A stretch of DNA of 64,000 nucleotides from Phoronis australis (Eukaryota > Phoronida > Phoronidae): positions 665,894 through 729,893 of the forward strand of contig NMRA01000117.1 in the NCBI GenBank assembly GCA_002633005.1. Reading direction: 5' to 3'. Below are positions 55,501-61,500 of this stretch, one piece after another. Each line of letters begins with the position of its first letter. The first letter of the stretch is position 1. A model generated the notes under the pieces. The model saw only the letters and a list, made by a program, of their open reading frames with translations, was not told the origin of the DNA and searched no databases. A program made the position numbers and the translations under genes.

Positions 55501-58500
55501 ATTTCATGAATGTATGTCAAAGGGTTTTGGAGATAGAGCAGTGGACGCCGACCGGACGGACAGATGGACAGAGATGAGGTGAGTCCACATATAAATATGT
55601 GGGCGCATAAAAATAACAGTGAGTTATCAACAGTTGATGTTAAAAGAGCCCATTTGCTACTCACAGTCTCAAAGTTTAAGATTAGAATAAACAACCTTTA
55701 CATTCATTACCAGCACCATATTTCTTCAGATTACTGACCAGAAGCTAAAGCTGGGGAACTGAAATATTGGAGTGGGCAAGAATGGACACTAAAAACCAAA
55801 ATCTTTGAGAAGTTGGGGGAAAGCATGAGCTCGAAAGGACGATCTAGTTTCCCGTTTATGTCCAGAGATCTATACTTAAGTTGGAATTCACCTGGAAGTC
55901 AAATAAAACATTGAATTGTGGGCATTATATTCTAAAATAGATTGACCACTCAAACTAGTTGATAGCATGAGCTAGCCTTTTATGCAACATATCTTTAAAT
56001 TTTCTCATGCACATATTACAAACACATTGAGCTGGCCTAACCAAATGGTAACACCATGGTTTGCACACAAGTAGGCCTATGATGACAATGTGCATGAACC
56101 AAAAGAACCATTTCATGTCTCCTTCAGCGCACAAGAACATATTCACAGGCATGTAGTAATCTTTAGGAAAGTCTCAATAATATAAACTGGTGTGGGCATT
56201 AGTCCGGCATGGGTGCTTAAAAGGGGAAATTCAGAAATTTTGGGAACAGGCAGCAGTCACAGATGACACTGAAAGAAATTTTGCACTTAGGCGGTAACAG
56301 TAGGTTACCAATTTACAGAAGCTACAAGCAGTTTTGGGATTCTTGCTTCAAAGCCTACAAGCAAAATTGGCAAAACCAGCTTGTGCTAAATTCGAACCCT
56401 GCTTCATCAGGGCTTGGAATGACCAATGACAAAAAACGCGGAAACTTTGAACTTTTACGGCCCAAATCATGCCCGATAACCAGCCTTGAAATGGTCAATG
56501 TGAACCTTTCCCCGACAAAAATCGGGAGGACTAAAAAAAAAACGTTACCACCATCAGTAGCATGCATCTGCGTCCTTTTAGCTCGCCCGTCCACTCCCAA
56601 CCCACACATTTTTGGCTGCAGAGCGGTAGTATTTNATAAAACATTGAATTGTGGGCATTATATTCTAAAATAGATTGACCACTCAAACTAGTTGATAGCA
56701 TGAGCTAGCCTTTTATGCAACATATCTTTAAATTTTCTCACGCACATAGTACAAACGCATTGAGCTGGCCTAACCAAATGGTAACACCATGGTTTGCACA
56801 CAGGCCTATGATGACAATGTGCATGAACCAAAAGAACCATTTCATGTCTCCTTCAGTAAAGCGCACAAGAACATATTCACAGGCATGTAGTAATTTTTAG
56901 GAAAGTCTCAATAGTATAAACTGGTGTGGGCATTAGTCCGGCATGGGTGCTTAAAAGGGGAAATTCAGAAATTTTGGGAACAGGCAGCAGTCACAGATGA
57001 CACTGAAAGAAATCTTGCACTTAGGCGGTAACAGTAGGTTACCAATTTACAGAAGCTACAAACAGTTTTGGGATTCTTGCTTCAAAGCCTAAAAGCAAAA
57101 TTTGCAAAACCAGCTTGTGCTAAATTCGAACCCTGCTTCATGCCTGTATTTCTTTCTCGTAGTTAGCTCGGAGGTAGTGTTCAACATCGAACAGCAGATT
57201 TGTGATATTATAAGACTTCACTGTATCTTGCCATTAACTACTAGAAGTCTGCCAAAGAATATTGTATTGTTTGATGTCTTAAGTTGTCAGAATCAATATG
57301 AAAGTTCAATTTCACTTAAAAGCCAGTGTTCTCCTCACACTACTGGAGGCTTAACGACTGAACGAGGCGAGGATGAAACTGCGAGGCGAGGATGAAACTG
57401 CGTGGCTGCCATCCATAAACATACTGCTGACATATTTCACTACCTCAGGTCTAGTGAGAGACAACATCAAAACCTCGGAAGGGACCCAGGCTATAGGCAA
57501 AAACAACCATGGCCTTAGCAAAATGTGGGTCAGATCAGCTTACAACTGTGCCTGAAATACCTAAACAAAAAGCTGGAAGGCAATTTTGCGCTTGAACAGC
57601 CAATCTGACTGGTTGACCTAGAAATAAACTAGCCCCCCCAGGTCAAAAGATTTGACAATTGCCCAACCAGGGTGCACCACATGAGTTGGCTCTGCTACAG
57701 GGGTGAAGGACAATGATAATCCTTCACTATGGTTTCTAACTGGTTAATGGATTTCACTTAAACAGAAAATTATAAGTTCGAAAAACATCCAGTTCAAATT
57801 GACAAACAAATGTGCTTGTCTTCACAGTTTGGACAGAATTAGGACTGAAAATCACATTATCAGAATTTAAACAAAGAGACAGTGTCACGGTTACTAAAAC
57901 CACTTAATATCAACTTAGGTACATTTGAAGATGTAAGAAAGAATCCAACACAACAACTATAAGTATATTTATTTTGAATACAGCTGAAACAGGTCACAAG
58001 ACTTGTTACAAGTAGTAAGTGCCGCCAATTCTAGACAGCACTCCAGCTAAAGTAAATAACATGTGTACTGATAAATTTGGAGTGGTAACTGTCAATGGCT
58101 GCTATCAGTTGACCTGTTGATCTATTTGTGTAACCACCACACTACCTACAGCTTCACAGACTGTAACTGCTCAAACACACACGCACACACACACATGCAC
58201 ACAATAACACTGATGTAGGCAACATTTCCATGGGACTTTAGTAGAGATTTTACACAATATAAGTATAGTAAAGAGCGCTTCAGTGGAGGGGCTAGGGCAA
58301 AATAAATGTGAACAACCCCCTCCCAATTCACTGTTCAGTGACTGTTTCCGGAAGACAATTCATAGTTCAGGAGATTTTTGAAAAAGGAAAAATAAATTTG
58401 AACAGATCAATAGTACAATGATAATAATGACTGTGAAGTGCTTAAACATAAGCACTACAGTGTGGTCTGCTGTTGTATAGGAGGTACTGCCTTGTATGGA

Positions 58501-61500
58501 TTACTCCATTCAGCACTGAAAGTTCACTCCAGCTTGCAGTAGAAACCTGCTCGATTAGTGGATTGCTCAGTAACTTTCATTTATTGCAGACATTAACTAC
58601 AGCAAAAGTTGGGTTGATGGGCCCTGCTGTCACCCAATCCAGGTCTGCACTGTGATAATTGCACACAAAATGAACCCACCGTTTATCACAAATTACTTTG
58701 CACAAAAATAATTGTCAAAACAGTTGTTTTTCCATTTTTCAAAGGCCGATCACCTAGCTGCACAGAACCTTTACCAAATATTGTTTTATGACATCTGCGC
58801 ACTACAAATCACACAGTTAATCAACCAAAACGTTCTTAATGTTTACTTTTGGGGAGAAAAAAGCCTGCAAGCAAACCAAAATGACACCCTGCAAACACAG
58901 CTAGTACAGTTGCTGATGTGCAATACTGAAGTTCAGGGATACAAAAACCTATATGTTTTCATAGGTCTGATGTCTCATAAGGTAATGCCCTTGTTATCAC
59001 ACTGTAAATACCGTACTTGATTCACAACAAAAAAAATCTCCCTAGCCTCCTTTTCCAAACTTCAGATATTTCCATAAGTCTGGGGAAATTTTGAAAACTT
59101 GTCCATACTACTAGTAACTCGGATCATGGCTTTGGTCAACTGTTGTTCATCAGAGGTAACTTGCATACCAGAAATAGGGAGATACAATCACCATCAAAAA
59201 ATAAGTAAAGACAATGTAATCGTCATGAAAATGTACTAACGACAACCGCATGTAACAACAGTTGCGGTGACACTGCGTGACTTAGACAGCATGCTTAAGT
59301 GGTAGGATCAGGCTAAAAGTCCAGGTTACGATGAATAGTCAAATTTACATGACTGATAAAAATAGACAACCTACTACGGTAGTATTTTTTGCACCACCTG
59401 ACATCACAAACAGGCAGGTTCGACAGTCTATGTCTGTCTGTGGGCATGGAGAGCAGTGGCTGCAACATTCACTGCAATCTGGCTATTCTACATTTTACCA
59501 GTAAGTTATATAAAGACCCTGGGTTAGACAATGAGTAACACGCAATCACCAACACCACTCACGTATGGGATTGTCTCCAGTTTTTGTGACTGATGTCACC
59601 AGCTTGTCCAATAACAACATATTGAGTTGATAAAGTGAGAAGTTGGATGGATGCGCTTTTGATCTCATCACAAGTTTTACAAACCCAAAATAAGTCTATG
59701 ACTTTAAAGGCAGTGCAAATCATTGCCATACCAGTCAAGGAGTGAAAATATCTGCAAGGAATTTAAGGAAATAGCTTCAATTTTCAACCTTGAAGCCAAA
59801 GGACAATCATCATAAAGCGAATCATAAAAAATTGTAGAAAATCAACAGAACCTGAACAGAAATCAGTACCAAAGACATATCTGCAACCAAACTTAAAAAG
59901 AAATACGTACAAGCTGTGGTGATACCAGAGTCAGCAGACATAGGGCAACTTTTTGGACCATTTGAAAAATTGTAACATCACCCTAACCAATCCCATTGCA
60001 GCTAACACAGAATTTGGAAAATCCACAAGAGACTACTGGACTAACTCCAACCAACATTATCATATTAAAATTACAATACATCCCCTGAATCATGTAAATT
60101 TCAGTTGAAATCTTTAATTCTGAGAAACAAATCAGATTCCATGAATTCCATCCATTTCCAATATCGTGGAAAACCAGGGTCTTTAACACTTGGTTTAAGC
60201 ACAAATATTCCCCTCTAAATGACTAGTTTCAAGTGAATGACCTCTCAGTCAACTAACTGAAGCTCACCATCAGCCGCTTTGTGTAAATAAATCAGCCAAA
60301 GAGGAATTCTCTACACTTCTTTATGGCTATTGCACCCAAAAGTTCCACCACGCTTTTACATTTATGGTAAAACTTAGAACAATTTGGGCATCGAAAATTA
60401 CTTATTTAGCTCAAGGTTGGAGTTTGTATCAAATTTTAGAAATGAGCAATATTGCACAAAATCAAGAAATATTATCATTTACAAGTGATCATTTATCTCC
60501 ATGTTACGCACAACATGAGCACATAAAAATGGTGAGCCCAAGTCTATTTTTAGATTCTGCTGATACATTTAACAGGGCCTCAAAATCGTTGATGTGTTGT
60601 GTAACCTATACATAGTCCACCACACAAAATACTAGTCAGAGATCTTACAAACCTTAGTTGGACTTCCCACTGTGCAGTCACTGGTTAGCACCTTGACATC
60701 AAGAGAACAACATAAATCCACCAGGCTTTATCTCGTAAAAGGTCCATTGCCAAAAAAGAACATAGAACATCCCCTTGTGGATTAGTCGAGTTCACACCTT
60801 ACCAGACTCAGTCTATTTTTAATAGCAGGGGTCTCAATTTGGCCACAAAGTTTGAGTATTTCATTTCCTCTAATATGAAAAATACCACACTAAAACAATA
60901 GTTCTCCTTGTGGAAGAACAATTGGAACAGGCAAATAGTGGAGAACTACTAGGAGTCAACAGCATACTATCATGGAGATCTCATGAAGACTCACTGTGTA
61001 ATAAAAATCAGTAAGGAGTAAAGACTTTTCAGGTGCACCAAGAAATGTGTTCATCCTTCTCACTATGACAGGCCCGGATAGGAATCTCCTTTGTCCCGGA
61101 GGGGGAAAAATTCTCCGTTACATTGACCTCATTTTAGAATTGTTGCGCTGAATCTAGTAATCATGTCTGAAAATACTGCATCAATGGATATTTCTCAAGA
61201 TCCAACTTTCTGTCGTCGGAGTTACAGCCCACAGCGATGTTCAATAAGACTTCGCTGGCATTGGTAGGTCGAACTTATGCAATGATGAAAAATTAAAAAA
61301 TGAAGGTGAAAACAAATAACAGTAACATGAAAAACGTCAACGGCATGAAAATGAGGCTAGAGAACTGGCGGATGTTGCAGCATTGTGGGTAAATATCGCA
61401 AGATTTAAGTGGCGCTGTGTAATCCGACTGAAACTGGAGTATAATACTCTAGTACTTTTGCCCTACCACAGTTTGACTACTGTCATGATTATCTGGGGCA

